NCBI RefSeq assembly: GCF_001612745.1
Contig: NZ_BDBA01000047.1
Location: 1-38,882 of the forward strand
Origin: Nocardia amamiensis NBRC 102102
Lineage (GTDB): Bacteria > Actinomycetota > Actinomycetes > Mycobacteriales > Mycobacteriaceae
Length of the DNA: 38,882 nt
Direction: 5' to 3'
The position numbers and the translations under genes are program-made. Shown piece by piece: positions 29,976 to 37,765 of the stretch (position 1 is the stretch's first letter; each line of letters opens with the position of its first letter). A model generated the notes under the pieces. It ran no database searches, was not told the origin of the DNA, and saw only the letters and a program-made list of their open reading frames with translations.

Positions 29976-30200
29976 ATGGGCTTGCTCTCGTCGATCCTCA
30001 CGCTGCCTATCGCGCCGGTCCGGGGCGTGATCTGGCTGGGTGAACTGATCCAGGATCAAGTCGAACAGCAGTTGCGGGATCCCGCCGCCATCCGCCGTGA
30101 GCTCGAGCTGATCGACGAGGCGGCGGCATCCGGGCAGCTCTCCGAAGAGGAGCGCAAGCAGGCTCAGCAGGCGGTGCTGGATCGCATGCTTCAGCCGTAG
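29976..30200 (+). CDS. gvpG: Gas-vesicle protein GvpG
   Basis: A 74-residue helical protein with the GvpG N-terminus GLLSSILTLPIAPVRGVIWLGE followed by an amphipathic helix rich in Glu/Gln/Arg and ending with EEERKQAQQAVLDRML. GvpG is a small accessory protein of the shell-assembly complex. The start is 3 bp after the gvpF stop. Length and pattern match the family. Confidence 0.93.
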   Translation: MGLLSSILTLPIAPVRGVIWLGELIQDQVEQQLRDPAAIRRELELIDEAAASGQLSEEERKQAQQAVLDRMLQP

Positions 30201-30234
30201 CGACGGGGCCGCCGGATGAAAGGGAGTGACCAGC

Positions 30235-30564
30235 GTGAGCCGCAATACCACTCATGAAGAATCCGAGGACGTCGACTCGGGAGCCGGTCAGCAACTCGAT
30301 CCGGCGCAGGCGATCGCGGCAGCGGTGGAGAACCTGGTGGAACTGACCTCGAAGCAGCCGGAAGGCGTCACCTCCCTGGAGCCGACCGACGACGGCTGGC
30401 GAGTAGAGGTCGAGGTGCTCGAGGACCGCCGCATCCCCTCGTCCTCGGACATGCTGGCGCTCTACGAGGTCGAGACCGACCTGGACGGAAATCTGCTGGC
30501 CTACCGCAGAACCAGGCGTTATGTCCGGGGCAGCACCGACATCGGCGGAAGGAATCGGCAATGA
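30235..30564 (+). CDS. gvpO: Gas-vesicle protein GvpO
   Basis: A 109-residue GvpO-family protein. After an acidic, disordered ~20-residue N-terminus, the fold runs from AIAAAVENLVELTSKQPE to GWRVEVEVLEDRRIPSSSDMLALYEVE, with the ending YRRTRRYVRG. GvpO is associated with actinobacterial and archaeal gas-vesicle operons; its mechanism is not settled. GTG at 30235 has GGGAG 8 bases upstream; an upstream GTG at 30226 overlaps the ribosome site. The stop overlaps the gvpJ start (ATGA). Confidence 0.9.
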   Translation: MSRNTTHEESEDVDSGAGQQLDPAQAIAAAVENLVELTSKQPEGVTSLEPTDDGWRVEVEVLEDRRIPSSSDMLALYEVETDLDGNLLAYRRTRRYVRGSTDIGGRNRQ

Positions 30565-30995
30565 CGGTGGTCGGAGGTGGAGCGCCCGCGCCGCAGCCGT
30601 ACGGCGGCGGTCACCAGTCGACCAACCTCGGCGACATTCTGGAGCGGGTCCTCGACAAAGGGTTGGTGATCGCGGGCGACATCCAGGTGAATCTGCTCGA
30701 CATCGAACTTCTCACCATCAAGCTGCGCTTGGTCGTCGCGTCGCTGGAGACGGCCAAGGCAGTGGGCATCGACTGGTGGGAGACCGATCCCTGGCTCAAC
30801 AGCAAGGCCCGCGCCCTCGAGCGGCAGGACAGCGACCTCGAACTCGAGAACCGGAAGCTCCGCGACCGGATCGCCGAACTGGAAGCCGCGGACGAGCGCC
30901 GCATATCCCTCGAACGCCGCCGCGAGCCGCAGGAAGCGGAGCGCCACTCCCTCGAACGCCGCCGCGAACCGAGGGGAGCGAGGGACCGTGACTGA
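30561..30995 (+). CDS. gvpJ: Gas-vesicle minor structural protein GvpJ
   Basis: A 144-residue GvpA-related protein. The core reads LGDILERVLDKGLVIAGDIQ, then LLDIELLTIKLRLVVASLET, and the J-type WWETDPWL follows. The C-terminal ~60 residues are a charged coiled coil (RQDSDLELENRKLRDRIAEL) ending in a duplicated SLERRREP segment. GvpJ is a minor shell protein thought to shape the conical tips. Overlaps gvpO by ATGA and gvpL by 8 bp. Confidence 0.9.
   Translation: MTVVGGGAPAPQPYGGGHQSTNLGDILERVLDKGLVIAGDIQVNLLDIELLTIKLRLVVASLETAKAVGIDWWETDPWLNSKARALERQDSDLELENRKLRDRIAELEAADERRISLERRREPQEAERHSLERRREPRGARDRD
30906..30967 (+). repeat. Short direct duplication near the gvpJ 3' end
   Basis: A 20-bp sequence beginning TCCCTCGAACGCCG occurs at 30906-30925 and again at 30948-30967, 42 bp apart. 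It encodes SLERRRE twice in frame, a recent-looking 14-codon duplication in the coiled-coil tail of gvpJ. Confidence 0.8.
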
Positions 30996-31782
30996 TGCCG
31001 TCGGCGTCTGGCTGTATGCGGTGACGACTGCGGGAAACCTCGCCGAAGAGCTGGGCGGGACAACCGGGGTGGCGGGCGAGGCGGTGCGCGCGGTGCTGTC
31101 GGACGACTTGGCGGCCGTTGTCGGTACGGTGCCGCTCGAGATCTTCGGGGAGGAGTCGATGCGCCGGAACCTGGAAGACCTGGACTGGCTGGAGGCGACG
31201 GCCCGGGCGCACGACGCCGTCGTGTCGGCCGTGGTCAGCCGGGGCCCGGCCGTTCCGCTGCGCCTGGCCACCGTCTTCCTCGACGATCATCGGGTACGTG
31301 AGATGCTCGACGACCGGCGTGCGGACTTCGATGCGGCGCTGACCCTGGTGAGCGGCCGCACGGAGTGGGGTGTGAAGGCGTATGGCGACCGCGCCGCACT
31401 CGTCGACGACGTGGCCGAAGCCGCAAGCCGCGACGCGGGCGGCGGAAAGGGTTCGGGGACAGCGTATCTAGCGCGCCGCCGCGCACAACTGGCCGCACAG
31501 GAAACCGTCGAACGCGACGCCGCGCTGCGCGCCGACGATATCCATGCGCGCCTGGTCCGCCATGCCGCCGCCGGCCGCCGTCAACCGGTGACGGACCCGG
31601 CACTGTCCGGCCGCCGGGAGTGGATGGTGCTCAACGGCACCTATCTGGTGGACGACGAGCGCGCGGACGATTTCGCAGCGATCGTCGACGAGCTCGGCAA
31701 AGAATTCCCCGGCATCCGGCTCGAGCTCACCGGTCCGTGGCCACCGTATTCGTTCGCTGGAGTGGAAAGGGTGCCGACATGA
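30988..31782 (+). CDS. gvpL: Gas-vesicle protein GvpL
   Basis: A 264-residue second GvpF/L paralogue. It starts VGVWLYAVTTAGNLAEELGG and has RLATVFLDDHRVREML in the middle, the WGVKAYGD strand, and EFPGIRLELTGPWPPYSFAG at the end, the characteristic family close. GTG at 30988 overlaps gvpJ by 8 bp, with GAGGGA upstream. It probably works with GvpF during assembly. Named L by its place after gvpJ and before gvpS/gvpK, as in Streptomyces. Confidence 0.87.
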   Translation: MTDAVGVWLYAVTTAGNLAEELGGTTGVAGEAVRAVLSDDLAAVVGTVPLEIFGEESMRRNLEDLDWLEATARAHDAVVSAVVSRGPAVPLRLATVFLDDHRVREMLDDRRADFDAALTLVSGRTEWGVKAYGDRAALVDDVAEAASRDAGGGKGSGTAYLARRRAQLAAQETVERDAALRADDIHARLVRHAAAGRRQPVTDPALSGRREWMVLNGTYLVDDERADDFAAIVDELGKEFPGIRLELTGPWPPYSFAGVERVPT

Positions 31783-31982
31783 GCCAGGTCGTGTCGAACG
31801 TCGACCGTGAGCGCCGCGTCGCGCTCATCGACCTGCTGGACCGAGTGCTGGCCGGTGGGGTGGTCATCACCGGCGACATCAGGCTCTCCATCGCGGACGT
31901 CGACATGGTCGAGATCTCGCTGCGAGCCCTCATCTCCTCCATCAGCGCCTTGTCCACCCCCGCGCTGGAGCCCGATGACTGA
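31779..31982 (+). CDS. gvpS: Gas-vesicle protein GvpS (short GvpA/J-like)
   Basis: A 67-residue GvpA-family protein with the core VALIDLLDRVLAGGVVITGD, IRLSIADVDMVEISLRAL. It lacks the GvpA-type extensions and the J-type WWETDP. Such short copies are named GvpS in actinobacteria and may be a minor shell component. ATG at 31779 overlaps the gvpL stop; the frame overlaps gvpK by 8 bp. Confidence 0.85.
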   Translation: MSQVVSNVDRERRVALIDLLDRVLAGGVVITGDIRLSIADVDMVEISLRALISSISALSTPALEPDD

Positions 31983-32280
31983 ATTCGGCGGCATCCCACC
32001 GCGTATCGACACCGACCCCGAATCCGTCGAGCGCGGGCTCGTCACGCTCGTCCTCACCCTGGTAGAGCTGCTGCGGCAACTGATGGAACGGCAGGCGCTG
32101 CGCCGCGTGGACGAAGGCGACCTGAGCGATGCCCAGGTCGAGCGGATCGGCACCACCTTGATGCTGCTCGAGCAACGCATGGACGAACTACGCGACCACT
32201 TCGGCCTCACTCCCGAAGACCTCAACATCGACCTCGGCCCGCTGGGCACCCTCCTGCCCCAGTACCCCGACGAACGCTGA
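31975..32280 (+). CDS. gvpK: Gas-vesicle protein GvpK
   Basis: A 101-residue GvpK-family protein. Typical segments are RIDTDPESVERGLVTLVLTL, VELLRQLMERQALRRVDEGDL, MLLEQRMDELRDHFGL and DLNIDLGPLG. GvpK is a soluble accessory protein required for gas vesicle formation in several systems. Its ATG at 31975 overlaps the gvpS end. It is the last gene of the operon, and a 13-bp inverted repeat begins directly after its stop codon. Confidence 0.93.
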   Translation: MTEFGGIPPRIDTDPESVERGLVTLVLTLVELLRQLMERQALRRVDEGDLSDAQVERIGTTLMLLEQRMDELRDHFGLTPEDLNIDLGPLGTLLPQYPDER

Positions 32281-32340
32281 GATCAACGGCACACGGCTGC
32301 GCTGTTTCGCGAGAAGAGCCTCCACCATGTGCCGTTGATC
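32281..32340 (+). terminator. 13-bp inverted repeat between gvpK and the convergent cupin gene
   Basis: GATCAACGGCACA (32281-32293) and TGTGCCGTTGATC (32328-32340) are perfect arms separated by 34 bases. The left arm touches the gvpK stop and the right arm overlaps the stop of the minus-strand gene. A bidirectional terminator is likely; the loop is long and there is no U-tract, so it is provisional. Confidence 0.6.
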
Positions 32341-32788
32341 ATGAAGCGCAGGGTGGTGCGGGGGCGTCCACGAACAGCGGCTTGCCGGTGGGTGGGGCGT
32401 AGATCACGTCGAGGACGAGTGGTTCGGTGCCGAGGTTCTGGCCGATGTGGACGTTCCATTCGCCCGCGGGCTCGTAGATGAAATCGCCGGTGCGGTAGAT
32501 CGGGGCGATGCAGTCGGGGCCGGGATGGGTGAGGGTGCCCGCTCGGACGAAGCCGAAGACCGGGCCGTCGTGGTAGTGCCAACCGGTGGAACCGCCTGGG
32601 CCGATGGTGATTTCGCGGACCACAAGGTCGGTGCCCGCGACGAACGGGAGCAGTCCGGCGGGGATCTGCGCTTGGCCGAGGGTGACGGCGGTGACGTCGC
32701 TGCCCGGCGTCGCGTTGGCGTTCGCCGCGCCGGTCAGCGCACCGACGAGCAGAACCGGTGCGACGGCGACGCGGAGGAAAGGCGTCAT
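32339..32788 (-). CDS. Secreted cupin-domain protein
   Basis: A 149-residue exported protein. Residues 1-27 look like a Sec signal peptide (hydrophobic VAVAPVLLVGALTGAANA). The rest is a single cupin: VREITIGPGGSTGWHYHDG with His-x-His, GFVRAGTLTH, the YRTGDFIYEPAGEWN motif 2 region, and the metal-type His in NVHIGQN. The enzyme activity is unknown; the metal site seems intact. It converges on the gas-vesicle operon and starts head-to-head with the phosphatase gene (86 bp to its start). Confidence 0.8.
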   Translation of the reverse strand: MTPFLRVAVAPVLLVGALTGAANANATPGSDVTAVTLGQAQIPAGLLPFVAGTDLVVREITIGPGGSTGWHYHDGPVFGFVRAGTLTHPGPDCIAPIYRTGDFIYEPAGEWNVHIGQNLGTEPLVLDVIYAPPTGKPLFVDAPAPPCAS

Positions 32789-32874
32789 CCTCGCAGCCTA
32801 GCCAGCTGGTGTTCCCGCACATGGTGCGGGTGTCGAGTTGCCGGGATGCGCCGCGCCCGTACAGCATCGGCGGT

Positions 32875-34578
32875 ATGCCGTCCACTCCGCTGAATCCAGC
32901 AGGCGACATCCCTGACACCGGAATTCCGGGCCGTCTCGCCACCGACATGACGATGACCGAGCAATACGAATGGCACCGCGCTTATCTGCGCCGCCATCCG
33001 GTGTCGCGGCGCAACATCCTGCGTGGCGCCGCGGCGGCCGCGGCGGTGGCGGCGGTTGGCGTCGCGCCATTCGGTGCTCGCGCGTATGCCGAGGAGGCTC
33101 GGCTCGCGGTCGGCGGACGACGGGTGGCGTTCGGCCCGGACGCGGCGAGTCAACTGCGTTTCGCGGCGCAGCTGTCGCGGCGACCGGCGGGCGCGACGGT
33201 GTATCTCGATCATGGACCCACGCCTGCGCTGGGCGCGACGGTCGAGGCCGAGGTGCGCAATCTGCTCACCCAGGTGCCCACGGCCGATGGCGGCGTGCTC
33301 GCCGCCGAACAGTTCTACGTCCACGCGCCGGTGGACGGCCTCCCCGGCCGGGTGCCGCACTTCTATCGCTGGCGCACCTCCGACGGTTTCGCCGGCGACA
33401 TCCGCGCCGCCGCGCCCGCGATGCCGACCAGCAGGGCCGCGATCCTGCCGTTCCGCTTCACCATGATGGGCGACCAGGGCACCGACGAGACGCCCGCACT
33501 GCCGGACGGCGTCGCGCCCGGCGACTACGACGACAAGTACTACCGGGCCGACAACGATCCGGCCGCACCGCACGCGAGCAACGTGCTGCGTCAGATCGCC
33601 GCGGCCCGGCCGGATTTCCACATCCTCGCAGGCGACATCGCCTACGCCGACCCCTCCGGCAAAGGCAAGCCGGGGCAGTTCGTCGCGCACGGCGCGCACC
33701 CGTCCAGCGGGTTCGACAAGTACAACCCCTACGTGTGGGACGTCTACTTCAACGCCATCGAGCCCAGCGCCGCGCAGACCCCATGGATGTTCACCACCGG
33801 CAACCACGACATGGAAGCCACCTACGGCGACCACGGCTACGGCGGGCACTCGGCGCGGCTCGACTTTCCCGGCAACGGCCCCGCGGGCTGTCCGTCGGCG
33901 TACTCGTTCAGCTACGGGAATGTCGCGGTGCTCTCGCTGGACGCCAACGACGTGTCCTACGAGATCCGCGCCAATACCGGGTATTCCGGTGGGGCGCAGA
34001 CGAGTTGGGTGGAGCGCGCGCTGGCCGCCTACCGCGCCGACCCCGGCATCGACTTCATCGTCTGCTTCTTCCACCACTGCGCGTATTCGACCACCGAGGC
34101 GCACGCCAGCGACGGCGGCGTGCGCGACGCCTGGGTCGGGTTGTTCGACCGCTATCAGGTGGACCTGGTGCTGCAGGGGCACAACCACGTCTACGAGCGC
34201 ACCGACCCGATCCGTGCGGGAAACGCGACAAAGGTCGCGGGCGACAACTCGATCGTCTACCCGGAGACCGACGGAACCGTCTACTACACCGTGGGCGGCG
34301 GCGGACGCCCACGCTACGAGTTCCAGCCGGGTTCGCAAGAGTCCTTCCGCGGCAACGAACTGCCGGATACCACGGTGCCGAACAGCTATGTGTGGACGCC
34401 CGGCGGCGGCAAACAGGACGAGCCCGCGCCGTGGTCGCGGGTCCGCTTCCGCAATTACTCGTTCCTGCGCGTCGACGTTCGACCGGGCGTCTTCGCCAGC
34501 GAGATGGACGTGGTCGCGGTCGACGAATACGGCCGCGAATTCGACCGGGTGCTCTACCGTCGCCAGGTCCGGCCCTAG
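32875..34578 (+). CDS. Tat-exported purple acid phosphatase-like metallophosphoesterase
   Basis: A 567-residue metallophosphoesterase. A Tat-type signal contains SRRNILRGAAAAA followed by a hydrophobic stretch and an ARAYAEEA cleavage region. The metal ligands are in MMGDQGT, LAGDIAYADPSG (with the Tyr ligand of purple acid phosphatases), TGNHDME, FFHHCAYS and QGHNHVYERT. The ~200 residues before the catalytic domain fit the fibronectin-like N-terminal domain of these enzymes. It probably releases phosphate outside the membrane. Start is uncertain: ATG at 32875 leaves a long pre-signal region, and ATG at 32947 gives a more usual one; neither has a clear ribosome site. Confidence 0.85.
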   Translation: MPSTPLNPAGDIPDTGIPGRLATDMTMTEQYEWHRAYLRRHPVSRRNILRGAAAAAAVAAVGVAPFGARAYAEEARLAVGGRRVAFGPDAASQLRFAAQLSRRPAGATVYLDHGPTPALGATVEAEVRNLLTQVPTADGGVLAAEQFYVHAPVDGLPGRVPHFYRWRTSDGFAGDIRAAAPAMPTSRAAILPFRFTMMGDQGTDETPALPDGVAPGDYDDKYYRADNDPAAPHASNVLRQIAAARPDFHILAGDIAYADPSGKGKPGQFVAHGAHPSSGFDKYNPYVWDVYFNAIEPSAAQTPWMFTTGNHDMEATYGDHGYGGHSARLDFPGNGPAGCPSAYSFSYGNVAVLSLDANDVSYEIRANTGYSGGAQTSWVERALAAYRADPGIDFIVCFFHHCAYSTTEAHASDGGVRDAWVGLFDRYQVDLVLQGHNHVYERTDPIRAGNATKVAGDNSIVYPETDGTVYYTVGGGGRPRYEFQPGSQESFRGNELPDTTVPNSYVWTPGGGKQDEPAPWSRVRFRNYSFLRVDVRPGVFASEMDVVAVDEYGREFDRVLYRRQVRP

Positions 34579-34581
34579 CTA

Positions 34582-34923
34582 TTACTTCTTGGTCTGCTTC
34601 GGCGGGAAGGTTCGGGCGTAGGCGACCCCGCGCTCGACCCATTCCCGCAGGACCTCGTCGTCGTCGACTGCCTCCGCGGCGACATACAGCCAGCCGACCA
34701 TCTCGCGGCCGCCCATCACCATGGGCTCGACCGACTCACCGAGCAGCCGCTCCCCCTCATCCGGGTCGACGCGGACCAGCAGGCCACCCTGACGGCTGGC
34801 CGCGACCGCCATATTGCCGCCGATCAGGAACGCCAGGCCACCGAACATCTTCCGCTCGGTGAGCTCCGGCCCTGGCACGATCAATTCGCGGATCCGCTCG
34901 GCCAACTCCTCGTCATATGCCAT
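34582..34923 (-). CDS. TfoX N-terminal domain protein
   Basis: A 113-residue protein matching the TfoX-N (Sxy) fold: ELTERKMFGGLAFLIGGNMAV, LLVRVDPDEGERLL, GREMVGWLYVAAEAV. The C-terminal half of true competence factor TfoX is missing, so a competence role should not be assumed. ATG at 34923 starts the domain; the longer frame extends into noncoding sequence. Its stop is 3 bp from the convergent phosphatase stop, and no terminator lies between. Confidence 0.88.
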   Translation of the reverse strand: MAYDEELAERIRELIVPGPELTERKMFGGLAFLIGGNMAVAASRQGGLLVRVDPDEGERLLGESVEPMVMGGREMVGWLYVAAEAVDDDEVLREWVERGVAYARTFPPKQTKK

Positions 34924-35427
34924 AGCGGCATTGTGCGCCCTCGGTACGACAGGCTTGCGGAGCACCAGATGACCCGGCCTGTTCGATCGTGACCCGGCCG
35001 GGCTCGATGCTCTGCGCCGAAATCCGGGCGCAGTCGCACACCTGGCGGGACACGCCTGTCCGGCCGAACCACGTACGTGCAGATCTACGAACCGAGCGGC
35101 CGATCGGTATCTGAATCATCCTGCACCACAGCATCTTTGACTCTCAGCGCCGATAAGCCATGCCGAAATGTTTACGTACACTCCGGAGCCGCGTGGATGT
35201 TACTGGACGTTAAACCGGATGTTTCCCTACCTGTCTGTAATACACCACGTGAGACGGGGGCCCGGGTTGTCATTACCGCTCGCGCGCAACCCGTTTCAGA
35301 ATTCGCAGTCGACCGCACTCCCAGAAGCGGGACGAAGGACTCCTCCGTGCACATCTGCTCCCCGGTGGTGCGATCACGCACTGTCAGCCGCAGTTCATCC
35401 AGGCGGTATTCGGTTCGAGTTGCCGGC
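34924..35427 (+). other. Intergenic region upstream of the VirB6-like gene
   Basis: About 500 bases without a convincing gene. The frame of the next CDS is open from 35077, but that part has no domain-like sequence and is rich in Ser/Arg/Thr, as expected of noncoding high-GC DNA. The stretch near 35150-35260 is A/T-richer and may carry the promoter. Confidence 0.55.
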
Positions 35428-37671
35428 ATGTTCCAACGAGCCCGCCAGGCACATCGCGGAGCGCCTGCCCTGTGGCTGCGCTCGGGCGCAGGCACTACCC
35501 GGCGACGGCTGGCCTGGCTCGTCCTGATCGCCTTCGCGCTGTTCGTCTTTCCCGGCTTTATCGGCGCGGTGGCCGTCGCCCAGGACGCGGCGAGCACGAC
35601 GGCGGGGACATCCGGGATCGACGGGCTCAGCTGGATGAACATTCGTGACTCCTCGGGAATCCGCCTGTCCGACTACCGGTTCGCGACCGGCGACGAAAGC
35701 CTGTTCAAGCCGCGCTCCACGGTCCTGTGGACCGTGCTGGGCTTGGAATTCATCGGCTACATAGCCATTGTGACGACCGCGATCTGGGTGATCGGCTACG
35801 CGTTGAGCTTCCGGTGGCTGGACATGTTCAGTGCGGCGTTGCGTGGCGTGGCCGATGCCCTGGCCGGGCAGATCGCGACCCCGATCATGCTGGTCACCGC
35901 GGCCACCATCGGCGCGTTCTGCGTCGCCTGGTTCATCGTGCGCGGCTACCACGCCAAGGCCACCATGCAGGTGGTGACGATGCTGGGGGTGGCGGTGCTC
36001 GGACCGCTGTTCCTGGCCGAGCCCCTGGCAGATGTGCTGTCCTCGGATGGATTGCTCGCGCAGGGCCGTGATCTGGGTATCTCCGTGGCGGCCGGCTTGA
36101 ACGGGAACGCCAACCCGAATCCGACCCAGCTCGTGTCGACCATGCAGAGCGATCTGGCCGACAATTTCGCCCGTCAGCCCCTGCAAGTGTGGAATTTCGG
36201 GCATACCGTCGACGCGCGCCCGGCCTGCCGGTCGGCGTGGTCGGCAGGAGTGGCGGCCGGCGAGGACGCCCGTGTGCTCAGCGGCATGAAGTCGTGCGGT
36301 GACGCCGCCGCGCACGCGAAGGCCGAGAATCCCACCATGGGACAGGTCGCCACCGGGCTGATGCTGCTGGTCTGCGGCGGCATACTGTTGGCATTCGCGA
36401 TGTACCTCGGAGTCAAGGTCATCAAGGCCGCGCTGGACACGATCTATCACGGCATCATGTCGATATTCGGCTTCGCCGCAGGCGGATTCGTGTACGGCCC
36501 GACCCAGACGTTCCTGGTCCGCAATCTCGTGGACAGCTTCGTCGCGGCGGCACGGATGACCGCGTACACCATCTTCCTCGGTGTCTACGTACTGTTCATG
36601 GGCAACCTGTTCGCGCAAGCCCGCGGCCAGGTGATGGCGGTGATCATCATCGCGGGCACCGTCGAGATCGTCGCCATACTGCAGCTGAAGCGACTCAGCA
36701 GCGGCCTGTCCCGCGGCAACGACTGGATCGCCAACCGATTCTCCCTTGCGGCCCAAGGCAGTCAGTCCAAGTCGTCGAGCAGCGGCGGCCTGGCCATCGG
36801 CATGGGTGGTGGTGGAAGTGGTGGGGGGAAACCCTCATCGGGCATGGGATTCGTGAGCACTCTCGGCGCGCTGAACACCATCAACTCCTCGCCGGTGACG
36901 GCTTGGCTCGCCGGAGGAATCGTCAATCCATTGAATCCTTTGGCCCCCTCACGGAGGCAGATCGAACGCTCCACCAGGAGAATCTTGGCCAGCCGCGAGG
37001 AAGGCTACATCGAGCATCAGCTGTCCCGCACGAACTGGCGCGGCGTCGCTGTGGCCGCGGCCAGGCAACATGGGGGCATGAACACCCAGCTTGGTGTCTC
37101 CCGCGCCTTGAAGGCCTTGCGCGACAACAAGGTTCCCGAATCACGCGTGCATAACGTGCTGCTCGCCTCGGGTGCCAGCCACGATATGGTCAACCATTCG
37201 CTGGCCGCACTGTCGACCCAGGAATCGACGATGTCGCAGAATCCGTACGGCTTCGCACCGTTGCAGAAGGCGATCGCGACGGCGTTTGCCGTGGACAACC
37301 ACGTCGGCCACGAGGCACACGAAGCCTACGCCGCCCAAGCGGTCATCGCCGCAGACAGCTTCGTCCGGCACAGCAACGCACCGGCCCCGGGCGCCACGAT
37401 CGACCACGGGTTCGTGCAAAGGGTCGAGAACAACTGGCATTCGGACCGGGCACTGCGGGCGGCGATCACCCCGGACGAGTGGAACAGCGCGGGCCGTGAC
37501 ACACGCTGGCACATCGGACACCGGGTGGCGACCATGCACCGGGACGCGGCCCAGACCTACTACGCGAATCCGACCGATATCAACCGCGAAGCCCTGGTGC
37601 GATCGGCCAGGCGCGTCGCCAATCTCGATCACCTGGATCCCGAAGGGGGACTCGACCCCTGGAATCCGTGA
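35428..37671 (+). CDS. Orphan VirB6/TrbL-like polytopic membrane protein
   Basis: A 747-residue membrane protein. Residues ~27-50 are a signal-like helix (AWLVLIAFALFVFPGFIGAV), then further helices near residues 100-122, 145-165, 175-195, 315-345, 390-415 and 425-445. The helices at 145-195 and 315-445 flank a ~120-residue outside-type loop with two cysteines (Cys in PACRSAW and MKSCGD). A Gly/Ser linker follows (GMGGGGSGGG), then a ~290-residue soluble C-terminus. The topology resembles TrbL/VirB6 channel proteins of type IV secretion and actinobacterial conjugation. No other T4SS gene is nearby. ATG at 35428 is chosen because it sits just before the first helix; no strong ribosome site is evident. 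Confidence 0.72.
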   Translation: MFQRARQAHRGAPALWLRSGAGTTRRRLAWLVLIAFALFVFPGFIGAVAVAQDAASTTAGTSGIDGLSWMNIRDSSGIRLSDYRFATGDESLFKPRSTVLWTVLGLEFIGYIAIVTTAIWVIGYALSFRWLDMFSAALRGVADALAGQIATPIMLVTAATIGAFCVAWFIVRGYHAKATMQVVTMLGVAVLGPLFLAEPLADVLSSDGLLAQGRDLGISVAAGLNGNANPNPTQLVSTMQSDLADNFARQPLQVWNFGHTVDARPACRSAWSAGVAAGEDARVLSGMKSCGDAAAHAKAENPTMGQVATGLMLLVCGGILLAFAMYLGVKVIKAALDTIYHGIMSIFGFAAGGFVYGPTQTFLVRNLVDSFVAAARMTAYTIFLGVYVLFMGNLFAQARGQVMAVIIIAGTVEIVAILQLKRLSSGLSRGNDWIANRFSLAAQGSQSKSSSSGGLAIGMGGGGSGGGKPSSGMGFVSTLGALNTINSSPVTAWLAGGIVNPLNPLAPSRRQIERSTRRILASREEGYIEHQLSRTNWRGVAVAAARQHGGMNTQLGVSRALKALRDNKVPESRVHNVLLASGASHDMVNHSLAALSTQESTMSQNPYGFAPLQKAIATAFAVDNHVGHEAHEAYAAQAVIAADSFVRHSNAPAPGATIDHGFVQRVENNWHSDRALRAAITPDEWNSAGRDTRWHIGHRVATMHRDAAQTYYANPTDINREALVRSARRVANLDHLDPEGGLDPWNP

Positions 37672-37684
37672 TCCGCACGGATCG

Positions 37685-37723
37685 CTACGAGGCGAGTCGG
37701 TCCGTCCCGTACCGGACTCGTAG
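37685..37723 (+). terminator. Putative bidirectional terminator hairpin
   Basis: CTACGAG (37685-37691) and CTCGTAG (37717-37723) are perfect 7-bp arms, with an inner imperfect GTCGGT/ACCGGAC pairing. It lies 14 bp after the VirB6-like stop and before the convergent esterase stop. No U-tract. Confidence 0.45.
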
Positions 37724-37765
37724 CCTGCTCGGTCCGAGACGCCCCCGCGCGGGTGCGCTGGCCGA

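Noticed and set aside
28572..30251. 559-codon minus-strand frame
   Set aside because: Lies antisense to gvpZ, gvpA and gvpF, which have clear family motifs.
32970..34862. 630-codon plus-strand alternative frame
   Set aside because: Shadow of the phosphatase gene, which has all metal-binding motifs in the other frame.
35077..35427. N-terminal extension of the VirB6-like frame
   Set aside because: The extension has no domain-like sequence; the Met at 35428 precedes the first hydrophobic helix.
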